Source of the DNA: Geopsychrobacter electrodiphilus DSM 16401
GTDB lineage: Bacteria > Desulfobacterota > Desulfuromonadia > Desulfuromonadales > Geopsychrobacteraceae
Length of the DNA stretch: 64,000 nucleotides
Direction: 5' to 3'
Assembly: GCF_000384395.1 (NCBI RefSeq)
Contig: NZ_ARWE01000001.1
Coordinates: 1,302,001 to 1,366,000 of the forward strand
Position 1 is the stretch's first letter. Each line of letters starts with the position of its first letter. The position numbers and the translations under genes are program-made. The notes below the pieces were generated by a model. The model ran no database searches. It was not told where the DNA came from and saw only the letters and a program-made list of their open reading frames with translations. This document shows positions 53,837 through 62,999 of the stretch, piece after piece.

Positions 53837-55078
53837 ATGAAAGTCCTTCTCGCACATAAATTTTTTCAATTAATCGGTGGGGCCGAGGTTTTCTTTTTTG
53901 AAACTGGTCGAGTTCTTGAGGAACGAAACCATGATGTCATTTATTTTTCGACCTCCGCAGAGGGAAACAAGGCGAGTCCTCACTCCGATTACTTTATCGA
54001 CCCTCCTAATTACAGTGAGGGCAGTTTTATTAGTCGCGTACTTGGCATCCGCAGGATGATATATTCGCGTGATGCCAAACAAAGCTTTGCCCGGCTGCTG
54101 GCAGAGACCAAGCCTGATCTGATCCATGTGTTTGCGATCCATGTGCACCTTACCCCTTCAATACTGGTTGCGGCTTACGAAGCAAATATCCCCGTCGTTA
54201 TGTCTTGCAACGATTACAAGCATATTTGCCCGAATTACAAAATGTATCATCACGGGCGTATTTGTACCGATTGTAAGGGGGGCAAATTTTATAAGGCGAT
54301 TATTAATAAGTGTTGTAAAGAATCGCTCGCGTTTAGTGTCGCCAGTTGCCTTGAGGCTTATGTGCATAATTCGCTGGGGATTTATCGAAAATATGTACAC
54401 ACTTATTTATTTGCGAGTGAGTTTATGGCAAGAGAAACTGAGCGTTTTTGGGGGGTGGATAGCTTTCGTTGGGGCATCCTGCGTAATCCATTTAATAGTA
54501 AGCAGTTCCATGTCTCAGAAAGTTGTGACGATTACGCATTATTTTTTGGTCGATTGGTCGGTGAAAAGGGTGTTGACGTTTTGTTGAAGGCGGCAATTCA
54601 TGCCGCAGATATTAAAATCAAAATTATCGGAAACGGTCCTGCTGAAGACAGTTTGCGAGCCTTGGCAGGAGAACTTCGTCTAACAAACGTTGAGTTCCTC
54701 GGCCCGATGTGGGGCGATGACTTGAACTCTATTTTGTCACGGGCACGCTTTGTTGTGGTGCCCTCCGTATGGCATGAGAATTTTCCCTACGTTATCAATC
54801 AGGCTTTTGCTTTCGGTCGGCCTGTTGTCGGTTCGGACCGCGGTGGAATCCCTGAATTAGTTAGCCATGGCGAACGTGGACTGATTTATGCGGCTCATGA
54901 TGAGCGTGCATTAGCCGCGGCTATGACCGAGTTATGGGATAATCCGGTTCGTGCCGCAGAAATGGGCCGCGTTGCCAAACTTTTCTCCGATTCTGAATTT
55001 AATGATGAGCGTTTTTACCAACGGCTAGAGAGTGTCTATAAGGGGGTTTTAGATGAGAGTTCTGGTCCTCGGAGGTAA
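53837..55078 (+). CDS. GT4-family glycosyltransferase
   Basis: 413 residues. It has the N-terminal LLAHKFFQLIGGAEVFFFE and a cysteine-rich stretch at about residues 128-160 (SCNDYKHICPNYKM ... GRICTDCKGG ... KCCKESLAFS), seen in a subset of O-antigen GT4 enzymes. The C-terminal GT4 domain has ALFFGRLVGEKGVDVLL, IIGNGPAEDSLRALAGEL and SVWHENFPYVINQAFAFGRP. AGGGA precedes the ATG by 10. It overlaps the epimerase gene by 26 bases. Confidence 0.9.
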   Translation: MKVLLAHKFFQLIGGAEVFFFETGRVLEERNHDVIYFSTSAEGNKASPHSDYFIDPPNYSEGSFISRVLGIRRMIYSRDAKQSFARLLAETKPDLIHVFAIHVHLTPSILVAAYEANIPVVMSCNDYKHICPNYKMYHHGRICTDCKGGKFYKAIINKCCKESLAFSVASCLEAYVHNSLGIYRKYVHTYLFASEFMARETERFWGVDSFRWGILRNPFNSKQFHVSESCDDYALFFGRLVGEKGVDVLLKAAIHAADIKIKIIGNGPAEDSLRALAGELRLTNVEFLGPMWGDDLNSILSRARFVVVPSVWHENFPYVINQAFAFGRPVVGSDRGGIPELVSHGERGLIYAAHDERALAAAMTELWDNPVRAAEMGRVAKLFSDSEFNDERFYQRLESVYKGVLDESSGPRR

Positions 55079-55973
55079 TGGTTTTATTGGCTCCCACCTT
55101 GTCGATGAATTGTTGCGACGTGGCGACCGTGTTCGTGTTTTTGACCGATTTGATAATAATAAAAACGCAAAAAAAAATAATATTGATTGCAGATTGGGAG
55201 ATTTCTCAGATACTTCCGCGTTGGCGGAGGCGTTGCACGATATTGATGTTGTTTACCATCTAATAAGCACGACAGTTCCGAGCACCTCTAATCTGGACCC
55301 GGTTGCTGATATCCAGGGCAACTTAATTGCTACCGTTCAGTTATTGCAACAGATGGTTTGTTTGAACGTGAAGAGGATTGTGTTCCTGTCTTCTGGCGGT
55401 ACTGTCTATGGCAATCCTTCTCTGGTCCCCGTGCCAGAGACCCATCCCCTGAACCCAATTTGCTCCTACGGGATTGTTAAAGTTGCCATCGAAAAATATC
55501 TAAATATGTTTGCAGAACTTCATGGCATCAAGCCTCTTATTCTTAGAGCCTCTAATCCCTATGGCCCTCGACAGGGCCATATTGGTGTACAGGGGGTGAT
55601 CCCAACATTTTTGAAGCGATTGGTTGATGGGGATTCTTTTCACATCTGGGGTGATGGCTCGATTGTCAGAGATTATATCTTTATTCATGACCTTGTGAAG
55701 CTTTGTCTGTTGGCAGGTGATTCCGGTGCTGTCGGTGCTTTTAATGCTGGAAGCGGCCTGGGTTATTCATTGCTGAACATTATAAGTGCGATCACTGAGG
55801 TTTCCGGAAGAATTCCCCAGGTAGAATATTTCACAGAACGTAAATTTGACGTGAAGAGAGTGGTTCTTGATATGAAAAAGGCACGAGACGTGTTCGGCTG
55901 GACACCTGAAACTTCTATAGAGGATGGCATTTTGTCGCATTGGGAGTGGCTATTATCCGTTTCTGAACAATGA
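55053..55973 (+). CDS. NAD-dependent nucleotide-sugar epimerase/dehydratase (extended SDR)
   Basis: 306 residues. It has the NAD motif VLGGNGFIGSHLVDELLRRG, substrate loop YHLISTTVPSTSNLDP (variant of the usual HLAA), catalytic LSSGGTVYGNPS with YGIVKVAIEKYL (Y-x3-K), and ASNPYGPRQGHIGVQGVI. The fold is GalE/WbpP-like, but the substrate is not decidable. The frame after its TGA stop stays open for 45 more codons (55974-56111). Confidence 0.88.
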   Translation: MRVLVLGGNGFIGSHLVDELLRRGDRVRVFDRFDNNKNAKKNNIDCRLGDFSDTSALAEALHDIDVVYHLISTTVPSTSNLDPVADIQGNLIATVQLLQQMVCLNVKRIVFLSSGGTVYGNPSLVPVPETHPLNPICSYGIVKVAIEKYLNMFAELHGIKPLILRASNPYGPRQGHIGVQGVIPTFLKRLVDGDSFHIWGDGSIVRDYIFIHDLVKLCLLAGDSGAVGAFNAGSGLGYSLLNIISAITEVSGRIPQVEYFTERKFDVKRVVLDMKKARDVFGWTPETSIEDGILSHWEWLLSVSEQ

Positions 55974-56151
55974 CGTTTCCCAGAAACATTCGGTCCCAAA
56001 ATATTTTCACATATCGACGCAGAACCTTCTTTGGAGTCTACACCTATTTTGATAATGGGCCCTTTTGGTGACACCGTGGAGTATTACGATGTCTGGATGA
56101 AATCTCTCTGAGAGGTAGGCTCGGCTGTTCTTGTTAAACAATAGAGGGACA

Positions 56152-57240
56152 ATGAAGATTTCTATTTTAGGTACACGGGGGATCCCCGCAAAGCATGGTG
56201 GTTTTGAAACTTTTGCTGAACATTTCGCTCTCTACCTCCATCAAAAAGGTTGGCATGTCACCGTTTACTGTCAAGGAGAGGGTGCTGGACAAATCTATAA
56301 GGATGTGTGGTGCGGTATCAATCGTGTTCATATCCCTGTTGTCCAGAAGGGCGCCAAAGGCACCATAGTTTTTGACTGGAAATCAACCTTGCATGCGGTG
56401 CAAAGTAAAATTCCTGTATTGACGCTGGGTTACAACACCGCAATTTTCTGTTTACTCTATCGTTTAAGGGGTGTCAAAAATATTATAAATATGGATGGGA
56501 TTGAATGGCGGCGTGGTAAGTGGAGTCCTTTGGAAAGAGCATGGCTTTATGCCAATGAAAAACTTGGTGCGTGGCTGGGGAACCATCTTGTTGCAGATCA
56601 CCCTGAAATCCAGAAACATCTGTCCCGGTTTGTCTCTTCTTCAAAAATAAGCGTGATCCCCTATGGTGCAGATATTTTGGAGTCGGCAAATGAATCTCTG
56701 CTTTCACCTTTTAATTTAGAAAAAAATAAATATGCAGTTTTGATAGCTCGCCCTGAGCAAGAAAACTCAATTCTCGAAATTGTAAAGGCATACTCAAAAG
56801 CTGCGCGTGGTATGTCGTTGGTTGTTCTTGGCAATTATGCTCCTGAGGCAAACAACTATCATAGGTTAGTGGTGGCTGCTGCAGGTGATGAGGTGCAATT
56901 TGTTGGCGCCATCTATGATAAAGAAGTAGTCCAATCACTAAGGTTTTTTGCACGCTTTTATGTCCACGGTCATACGGTAGGAGGCACAAACCCTTCGTTA
57001 GTTGAGGCCTTGGGGGCTGGGTCGCCCGTGCTTGCCCAAAACAATAAGTTTAACCGCTGGGTGGCTGGCGAAGGGGCCCGATATTTCTCCACGGAAGAGG
57101 AATGTGCAGAGCAGATTGATATTCTTATGCAAGATGATGGACTGATTGCCTCCATGAAACAGCATAGTTTTCTGCAAATGCAAAATAATTTTACTTGGGA
57201 TAAAATACATAGAGCCTATGAACAGCTCTTTTTTGATTAG
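56152..57240 (+). CDS. DUF1972-containing glycosyltransferase (rhamnosyltransferase-like)
   Basis: 362 residues from ATG 56152, AGAGGGA just before. The DUF1972 N-terminal domain (LGTRGIPAKHGGFETFAEHF, TVYCQGEGAG) precedes a GT4-type C-terminal domain (AVLIARPEQENSILEIV, VLGNYAPEANNYH, HGHTVGGTNPSLVEALGAGS). Proteins of this type transfer rhamnose or similar sugars. A dTDP-L-rhamnose supply (rmlBDAC) is 12 kb upstream, so a rhamnosyl link is plausible but inferred. Confidence 0.9.
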   Translation: MKISILGTRGIPAKHGGFETFAEHFALYLHQKGWHVTVYCQGEGAGQIYKDVWCGINRVHIPVVQKGAKGTIVFDWKSTLHAVQSKIPVLTLGYNTAIFCLLYRLRGVKNIINMDGIEWRRGKWSPLERAWLYANEKLGAWLGNHLVADHPEIQKHLSRFVSSSKISVIPYGADILESANESLLSPFNLEKNKYAVLIARPEQENSILEIVKAYSKAARGMSLVVLGNYAPEANNYHRLVVAAAGDEVQFVGAIYDKEVVQSLRFFARFYVHGHTVGGTNPSLVEALGAGSPVLAQNNKFNRWVAGEGARYFSTEEECAEQIDILMQDDGLIASMKQHSFLQMQNNFTWDKIHRAYEQLFFD

Positions 57241-57463
57241 TCTGATTTAGTAATATTTAACCCATATCAGGCAGGGAATACAGACCACAGGGTTTTTTAA
57301 TTTCTGGGCTTAAAACTGTGAGAGAAAGTCGCCAGATTTTTACTCTTCAGATTTATTTTTCTTTCTGAAATGTGATTTGTTCTTGAACTTTTTTATAAAT
57401 AATTTTACCCCATTCATAAAAATTACAATCAGATGATCAATAAATAGTTTTTTAGGGAGGGAT
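57241..57463. other. AT-rich intergenic region before the sugar-phosphotransferase
   Basis: 223 bp, strongly AT-rich, no ORF with a ribosome site except the next gene. Several TTGAAC/TTGTTC and TATAAA-like words fall at 57380-57400 but no spacing is clearly best. AGGGAGGG precedes the ATG at 57464. Confidence 0.3.
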
Positions 57464-58876
57464 ATGTTCCGTCAGCAGTCAAAACTGTTCAATCGGCTTT
57501 CTATCATAGTCGATATTGTTATTATTATTGTCGCTTTCGTGTGCGCCTATCATTTCAGGAAACCCCTATCTGGAGGTTTGAGGAATTTTCGGGAATATGC
57601 TTGGGTGCTTTTTATTGTAGTCCCTGTCTGGGTTTACCTCCTTAAAAAGCAACAACTTCATGCATCTATTCGTCGGCTTTCAATTTTTGATATCTTATCC
57701 CGCCTGATATCGGTTCATTTTATTGGTGGAATACTGGTTGCTTCTATTATCTATTTTGTAGACAGGGATCAGTACAGCCGCGGACTTTATTTGGCCTTTC
57801 TAGGGTTTTCCTGGGCTTTTTTCAGTTTAGAAAAGGTTGGTTTACGGACTGGGTTAGGATTGTTGCGCCGGCGTGGATACAATACCCGGAATCTCCTGAT
57901 TATCGGTACTCAGAAGAAGGCACAACGTTTTTGTCAGCTTATTGAAGAGCATAAGGACTGGGGTTTGGCCATTTTAGGATTTGTCCAGATTGCCCCGGGA
58001 CCATCACTGGACGAAGTTGAAGGGCATTGCGTTTTAGGCCGGTCAGAAGATCTGATCGAAATATGCAAGGGCAAACAGGTTGATGAGGTGGTGTTCTGTA
58101 TTCCCAAAGACTACGTTGTCGAAGCCGAAAGTAACCTTCAGGACCTTGAGGAATTGGGTATCGCAGTGCGGATGGTTGTTGATTTTTTTGAGTCCTCATT
58201 TTATCGCAAGGAACTGAGTTTATTCCACAATGAGTTGCCTATTCTTACTTATCATCCTAAGGCTTTTGACTCTCAGCAGCTCTTTATTAAGCGTCTGATT
58301 GATATTGGGGGGGCAGTCGTCGGTCTGATCATTACTGGAGTTCTTCTTCCTTTTATCGCTTTTGCATTAAAGCGGGATTCTCCGGGGCCCCTCTTTTTTA
58401 GTCAGGAGCGTGTAGGACTTGGTGGTAGACATTTTAAATGTTGGAAGTTTCGCTCCATGTACATTGATGCCGAAGAACGGAAAAAGGATCTTATGGTTGA
58501 AAATGAAATGGAAGGTGCGATGTTTAAAATAAAAAATGATCCCCGTGTCACCAGGGTCGGAAAGTTTCTGCGCAAAACCAGTCTCGATGAATTACCTCAG
58601 TTTTGGAATGTGTTTGTGGGTGAGATGAGTCTTGTCGGGACAAGACCTCCGACTCCCGCAGAGGTTTCTGCCTATGAGAACTGGCATCGTCGTCGGATCA
58701 GCATTAAGCCCGGAATTACCGGAAATTGGCAGGTGAGTGGTCGAAGCGAAATCAAGGATTTTGATGCTATCGTCAGATTGGATCTGGATTATATAGACCG
58801 CTGGTCATTGTGGCTGGATGTAAAAATTCTTTTTCAAACCATAAAAGTTGTTCTGGGTCGAGAGGGGAGTTTTTAA
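57464..58876 (+). CDS. Undecaprenyl-phosphate sugar-1-phosphate transferase (WbaP/WcaJ family)
   Basis: 470 residues. Four N-terminal TM helices (about 12-120), a CoA-binding-like middle domain (about 145-265, LIIGTQKKAQRFCQLIEEH), a fifth membrane segment (about 283-305), and the C-terminal Bac_transf domain: KRLIDIGGAVVGLIITGVLL, KRDSPGPLFFSQERVGLGG, FKCWKFRSMYIDAEER and KTSLDELPQFWNVFVGEMSL. It starts glycan repeat assembly on undecaprenyl phosphate. It matches polyprenyl glycosylphosphotransferases of exopolysaccharide clusters. Confidence 0.94.
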   Translation: MFRQQSKLFNRLSIIVDIVIIIVAFVCAYHFRKPLSGGLRNFREYAWVLFIVVPVWVYLLKKQQLHASIRRLSIFDILSRLISVHFIGGILVASIIYFVDRDQYSRGLYLAFLGFSWAFFSLEKVGLRTGLGLLRRRGYNTRNLLIIGTQKKAQRFCQLIEEHKDWGLAILGFVQIAPGPSLDEVEGHCVLGRSEDLIEICKGKQVDEVVFCIPKDYVVEAESNLQDLEELGIAVRMVVDFFESSFYRKELSLFHNELPILTYHPKAFDSQQLFIKRLIDIGGAVVGLIITGVLLPFIAFALKRDSPGPLFFSQERVGLGGRHFKCWKFRSMYIDAEERKKDLMVENEMEGAMFKIKNDPRVTRVGKFLRKTSLDELPQFWNVFVGEMSLVGTRPPTPAEVSAYENWHRRRISIKPGITGNWQVSGRSEIKDFDAIVRLDLDYIDRWSLWLDVKILFQTIKVVLGREGSF

Positions 58877-58928
58877 ATGTGACATTTTTGAGTTTTTTAG
58901 ATTAATCAAAAGAGAAATAGCTGCATGC

Positions 58929-58963
58929 AAACCCGCCTTTGACATGGACAACGGCGGGGTTTT
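58929..58963 (+). terminator. Candidate intrinsic terminator after the sugar-phosphotransferase
   Basis: AAACCCGCC (58929-58937) pairs with GGCGGGGTTTT (58953-58963) with one bulged G and a 15-base loop, then a short T-run. It separates the polysaccharide region from yicC. Confidence 0.5.
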
Positions 58964-59019
58964 ACGTTCTAATGCTCGGCGTGAGGGGGCATTTGATGCC
59001 CAGGTAGGCGTGAGGACAT

Positions 59020-59895
59020 ATGATTCGAAGTATGACAGGTTACGGTCGAGGGCAGGGAAAGGCGAATGGGCTTATTTTTTCGGCAGAGATCCGGGCCGTA
59101 AATCATCGCTATGGGGATATTAATATTAAGGCCCCTCGTCTATTGTTCCCATTTGAGGCGGAGGTTAAAAAGCAGGTTGCGACTGTTCTTAAACGCGGGA
59201 AAATTGACGTATTTGTGATTCAGGAGACTTCTGAAGACGTCGTTGCTGTTCCGGTACTCAACAGGGCCGTCGCTCGAGGATACGTAGAGCTTTTCAATCA
59301 GATGCGCACCGAATTTAATCTGTCGGGTGACATTCCTCTTGAATTGCTGGCAGCTCAAAAAGACGTGTTGATCGTCAGGGAGAATGCTGTTGATGAAGGG
59401 GCTCTGCGCGATGCGCTGCAGCAGGCGGTTTGCGGGGCGTTGACGGGGATGCTGGCCATGCGTGAGGCTGAGGGCGAAGCAACGCAGATTGATATTCGGG
59501 CTCGGCTCGGTTTGATCCGTCAGTCTCTGGAGATGATAGCATCTCGTGCGGCGCAGGTGCCTCTGGAGTGGCAGCAAAAACTTAAAGAGCGCCTGCAGCG
59601 TTTGGCCGATGATGCTGTGGATGAACAGAGGCTTGCTCAGGAGTTGGTGCTCTTCGCCGATCGTTGCGATATCAGTGAAGAACTCTCCCGGTTTCAGAGT
59701 CATCTTCAACAGCTTGATCAGCTTTTCAGCAGTCTAGAGCCGGTTGGGCGGCAGATGGATTTTTTGATCCAGGAGTTGAACCGGGAGACCAATACCATGG
59801 GCTCGAAATCGAACGATGCCGACTTGACGCGAAATGTTGTTGCGATTAAGGCTGAACTCGAAAAAATCCGTGAACAGGTCCAGAATATTGAATAA
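59020..59895 (+). CDS. YicC family endoribonuclease
   Basis: 291 residues, normal length. The YicC N-terminal domain (about 1-155, starts MIRSMTGYGRGQG; FSAEIRAVNHRYGDINIKAP) and DUF1732 C-terminal domain (QMDFLIQELNRETNTMGSKS) are clear. Members cleave single-stranded RNA, and in E. coli YicC affects sRNA turnover. yicC before gmk-rpoZ-rel is a widespread gene order. gmk overlaps its end by 8 bases. Confidence 0.92.
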   Translation: MIRSMTGYGRGQGKANGLIFSAEIRAVNHRYGDINIKAPRLLFPFEAEVKKQVATVLKRGKIDVFVIQETSEDVVAVPVLNRAVARGYVELFNQMRTEFNLSGDIPLELLAAQKDVLIVRENAVDEGALRDALQQAVCGALTGMLAMREAEGEATQIDIRARLGLIRQSLEMIASRAAQVPLEWQQKLKERLQRLADDAVDEQRLAQELVLFADRCDISEELSRFQSHLQQLDQLFSSLEPVGRQMDFLIQELNRETNTMGSKSNDADLTRNVVAIKAELEKIREQVQNIE

Positions 59896-60505
59896 TAAAA
59901 GACCTGGAATTCTGTTCGTTGTCTCTGCTCCGTCAGGAGCGGGTAAGACAACTCTGTGTCATGCCATGTTTGACAAATTCCCGGATTTGCGGCAGTCTGT
60001 CTCGTTCACCACACGGCCAATGCGTGCGGGGGAACAAGATGGTGTTGATTATCATTTTGTTGACCACGGCTGTTTTGAAAAGATGGTACAGGCAGGTGAA
60101 TTCCTGGAATGGGCCGAAGTGCATGGTCACCTCTATGGCACCGCCCTTTCAACCTTGCAGCGAGCCGCGACTCAAGGCGCTGATCTTCTGCTGGAGATTG
60201 ATTGTCAGGGAGCACGGCAGATTCGTAATTCACTGAAGGATGCAGTCTGTATCTTTGTTCTTCCCCCTGACTTTTCTGAACTGGAGCATCGCCTGCGTGG
60301 GCGTGAGACAGACAGTGATCAAGTTATTGCTCGCCGCCTGGCAAATGCGAAGGATGAAATTTCTCAGGCTCATTGGTATGATTATATCGTTTTAAACGAC
60401 AGCATTGAAGATGCGGGGCAGCACTTTGCTTCCATTATCGAAGCAGAAAGATGCCGCACGCATCTTTGGCTCGAGTTTCTCAAACATAATTTTGCACTAA
60501 ACTAA
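59888..60505 (+). CDS. gmk: Guanylate kinase
   Basis: 205 residues from TTG 59888, which matches the usual length; the open frame extends upstream but without homology. P-loop [18 protein letters not shown]-binding [31 protein letters not shown] and the lid region [17 protein letters not shown] are all in place. It makes GDP from GMP and ATP. AGG upstream is the only ribosome-site-like sequence. Confidence 0.94.
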   Translation: MNNKRPGILFVVSAPSGAGKTTLCHAMFDKFPDLRQSVSFTTRPMRAGEQDGVDYHFVDHGCFEKMVQAGEFLEWAEVHGHLYGTALSTLQRAATQGADLLLEIDCQGARQIRNSLKDAVCIFVLPPDFSELEHRLRGRETDSDQVIARRLANAKDEISQAHWYDYIVLNDSIEDAGQHFASIIEAERCRTHLWLEFLKHNFALN

Positions 60506-60519
60506 GGAGAACCCAAGAT

Positions 60520-60726
60520 ATGGCACGTGTTACGGTAGAAGATTGTCTCGAAGTTATTCCTAATCGCTTTCAACTTGCAATTGTAGCGTCTAAACGCGCC
60601 AAGCAGCTTTATAAGGGAGCAGAACCGCTGATTGAGAATAAATCCGGGAATAAAAAAGTCGTTCTGGCCTTGCGTGAAATTGCGGCGGGAGTTGTCGCAT
60701 ACGATATTCCGAAACGCCGTCGTTAG
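60520..60726 (+). CDS. rpoZ: DNA-directed RNA polymerase omega subunit
   Basis: 68 residues. It starts [20 protein letters not shown] with the core [20 protein letters not shown] and [14 protein letters not shown], diagnostic for omega. AAGGAGA is nine bases upstream. It lies 14 bp after gmk and is followed by a strong terminator directly before rel. Confidence 0.95.
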   Translation: MARVTVEDCLEVIPNRFQLAIVASKRAKQLYKGAEPLIENKSGNKKVVLALREIAAGVVAYDIPKRRR

Positions 60727-60741
60727 TTTTTACCGTAAATC

Positions 60742-60777
60742 AGTCGGGGGCCTTTTCTGAAGGCCCCCGACTTTTTT
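60742..60777 (+). terminator. Strong rho-independent terminator between rpoZ and rel
   Basis: A 13-bp perfect stem, AGTCGGGGGCCTT (60742-60754) with AAGGCCCCCGACT (60760-60772), a 5-base loop, then TTTTTTA. The first in-frame ATG of rel is the base after the T-run (60778). Confidence 0.93.
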
Positions 60778-62973
60778 ATGTCCTTTATTGCAGGCGAAAC
60801 ACACACACCTATGGTGCATCTGGACGGTCTTTTAAAGCAGGTCCGTGAGTATAATCCAGACATTGATGAAGCGATGGTACGCAAGGTCTACGACTTTTGT
60901 GTCTCAGCACATCAAGAACAGACCTATGTTTCCGGCGCTCCTCAGCTTGATCATCTCCTCGAAGTCACAGAGATTCTGGTGCAACTTAAAGTTGATGAAA
61001 CCACCCTTCTGCTCGGCCTTCTACATGATATTCCAAATGTTTCAGATACCGCCCTGGCAGAGGTTAAGTCTCTGTTTGGTGAAACTCTCTTTCAAATGGT
61101 TTCAACGGGACATCGTATAAGCCAGATCCCCTATCGCAACAGCACTCAGCAGCGCGTTGAAAATTTCCGCAAGATGTTTATCACCATGGCACGTGATCTG
61201 CGCGTTGTGCTTGTCAGCCTGGCTGACCGCCTCTGTATGATGCGAAGTCTTCAATTTGAATCGCCAGAAAAACAATTGCAGGTTTCTCGAGAAACTCTTG
61301 AGGTCTATGCCCCTTTAGCCAATCGACTCGGTATAAGCTGGCTTAAAGGTGAGCTTGAAGATCTTTCGTTGAGTTATCAAGAAAAAGATAAATATGAAGA
61401 ACTGATCAATCGCATATCAAGTCAGAAAGATGAACGAGAGCGTTATGTTAAACGGGTTAAGGAGGATCTCCGTGAACTGCTAAAGCGGAATTCTGTTGAG
61501 GGCAAGGTCTCTGGTCGTTCTAAACACCTCTATTCTGTTTTTAAAAAAATGGAACGGACCGGAGTTGATCTGGAGGAGATCTATGACCTGACGGCGTTTC
61601 GGGTGCTGGTGGAGACGGTATCCGAATGTTATGCAGTGGTTGGTCTGGTTCACGCCACCTGGAAACCAATTCCAGGCCGCTTCAAAGATTACATCGCCAT
61701 GCCTAAATCAAACCTGTATCAGTCTCTGCATACCACGGTGGTCGGTCCCTTCGGCGAACGAATGGAAGTGCAGATTCGTACTCACGCAATGCATGATATT
61801 GCCGAACAGGGTGTTGCGGCCCACTGGAAGTACAAAGAAGGCGGTGCGGTGTCGGCAACTGGTCGTGATGACCAACGCTTCAGCTGGTTGCGACACCTGC
61901 TGGAATGGCAACAGGATGTTACGCTGTCGTCTGAAGGCTCTCATTCTGGGCTGCTTGATCTCTTTCCAGAGGAGGTCTATGTCTTTACCCCAGGTGGTGA
62001 CGTAAAGGAGCTACCCAGAGGGGCGACCCCAATCGACTTTGCCTATGCCATTCATAGTGACGTTGGTAACCAGTGTGTCGGTGCCCGAATCAATGGTAAG
62101 CATTGTCCATTGAGGACGATATTACAAAATGGCGATATCGTCGAGATTCAGACACTGGCATCGCATCGGCCGAGCAAGGACTGGCTCAATTTTGCAAAAA
62201 CCTCTAAAGCGCGCAACAAAATACGTCAATTTGTCAAAGATGAACAACGGGAAAAAAGTCTCGAATTCGGACGGGAACTGTTTGAAAAGGAGTTGCGAAA
62301 ATACCAGTACAGCATCAAGCGTGCACAGACTCTCAGTGGGTTCAGACAGGGGATTGAAGATCTCGGTTTCAAGGAGTTTGATGATGTGCTGGCGGCGATC
62401 GGTTACGGCAAGCTGACTGTCGGGCAATTTGTTTCACAGATTTTACCGAAAGATGAACTGAAAGCAGCCGTACCGCCCAAGATGAATCCATTTACGAAGG
62501 TTCTGGATAAGCTTTCCGGGAAAAAACGTTCGGTCAGCGCAATTCGGATTGATGGGATTGATGATGTGATGGTCCGGTTTGCGAATTGCTGCAACCCGCT
62601 CCCCGGGGAAAAAGTTATAGGCTTTATCACTAGGGGACATGGTCTTTCGGTCCATTCAATAGACTGTTCTCAGGCGATGGCCTGTGATCCGGAACGTTTG
62701 ATCGAAGTCGAGTGGGATCTGGGTAAGCAGACCAATCGTCCCGTTAAAATACGTATTTTCTGTAATGATCAAAAGGGGATGTTGGTTGCTATTTCCGGGG
62801 CTATTACGGCAGCAGATGCAAATATCATCAGCGCTAATGTCCATGCGACTTTAGACAAGGGGGGGATGAACCTGTTTGAGATAGATGTGCACAATCTTGA
62901 ACATCTTAATCGAGTTATTAGAGAGGTAAAGAAAATCCGTGGGGTTTACCGGGTTGAACGAGTACGCTTGTAA
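60778..62973 (+). CDS. (p)ppGpp synthetase Rel/SpoT family with degenerate hydrolase domain
   Basis: 731 residues (720 if the start is ATG 60811, MVHLDGLLKQV, which matches family starts better; neither has a clear ribosome site). Order: HD hydrolase-type domain (about 40-160), synthetase (about 245-355, with RSKHLYSVFKKM, the RFKD motif at 301-304, YQSLHTTVVGP, EVQIRT), TGS (about 400-460), a helical region and C-terminal ACT (about 660-731). Hydrolase sites are broken: HDIPNV where HDxxED is expected (residues 83-88), and ADRLCMM instead of ADRLHNM. The synthetase site looks complete. A separate hydrolase must exist elsewhere if it is active. Confidence 0.92.
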   Translation: MSFIAGETHTPMVHLDGLLKQVREYNPDIDEAMVRKVYDFCVSAHQEQTYVSGAPQLDHLLEVTEILVQLKVDETTLLLGLLHDIPNVSDTALAEVKSLFGETLFQMVSTGHRISQIPYRNSTQQRVENFRKMFITMARDLRVVLVSLADRLCMMRSLQFESPEKQLQVSRETLEVYAPLANRLGISWLKGELEDLSLSYQEKDKYEELINRISSQKDERERYVKRVKEDLRELLKRNSVEGKVSGRSKHLYSVFKKMERTGVDLEEIYDLTAFRVLVETVSECYAVVGLVHATWKPIPGRFKDYIAMPKSNLYQSLHTTVVGPFGERMEVQIRTHAMHDIAEQGVAAHWKYKEGGAVSATGRDDQRFSWLRHLLEWQQDVTLSSEGSHSGLLDLFPEEVYVFTPGGDVKELPRGATPIDFAYAIHSDVGNQCVGARINGKHCPLRTILQNGDIVEIQTLASHRPSKDWLNFAKTSKARNKIRQFVKDEQREKSLEFGRELFEKELRKYQYSIKRAQTLSGFRQGIEDLGFKEFDDVLAAIGYGKLTVGQFVSQILPKDELKAAVPPKMNPFTKVLDKLSGKKRSVSAIRIDGIDDVMVRFANCCNPLPGEKVIGFITRGHGLSVHSIDCSQAMACDPERLIEVEWDLGKQTNRPVKIRIFCNDQKGMLVAISGAITAADANIISANVHATLDKGGMNLFEIDVHNLEHLNRVIREVKKIRGVYRVERVRL

Positions 62974-62999
62974 GCCTTTAACGATAAAGGAGAGTTCAT

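Noticed and set aside
55763-56074. Minus-strand frame over the end of the epimerase
   Set aside because: No ribosome site or recognisable motif; shadow of the plus-strand gene and its extension.
41447-58876. JUMPstart/ops element (GGCGGTAG) for RfaH before the polysaccharide genes
   Set aside because: I did not find GGCGGTAG or a close variant ahead of rmlB or pseB.
58848-59123. 91-codon frame across the end of the sugar-phosphotransferase and the yicC start
   Set aside because: It runs through the terminator hairpin and into yicC in the wrong frame, without any family features.
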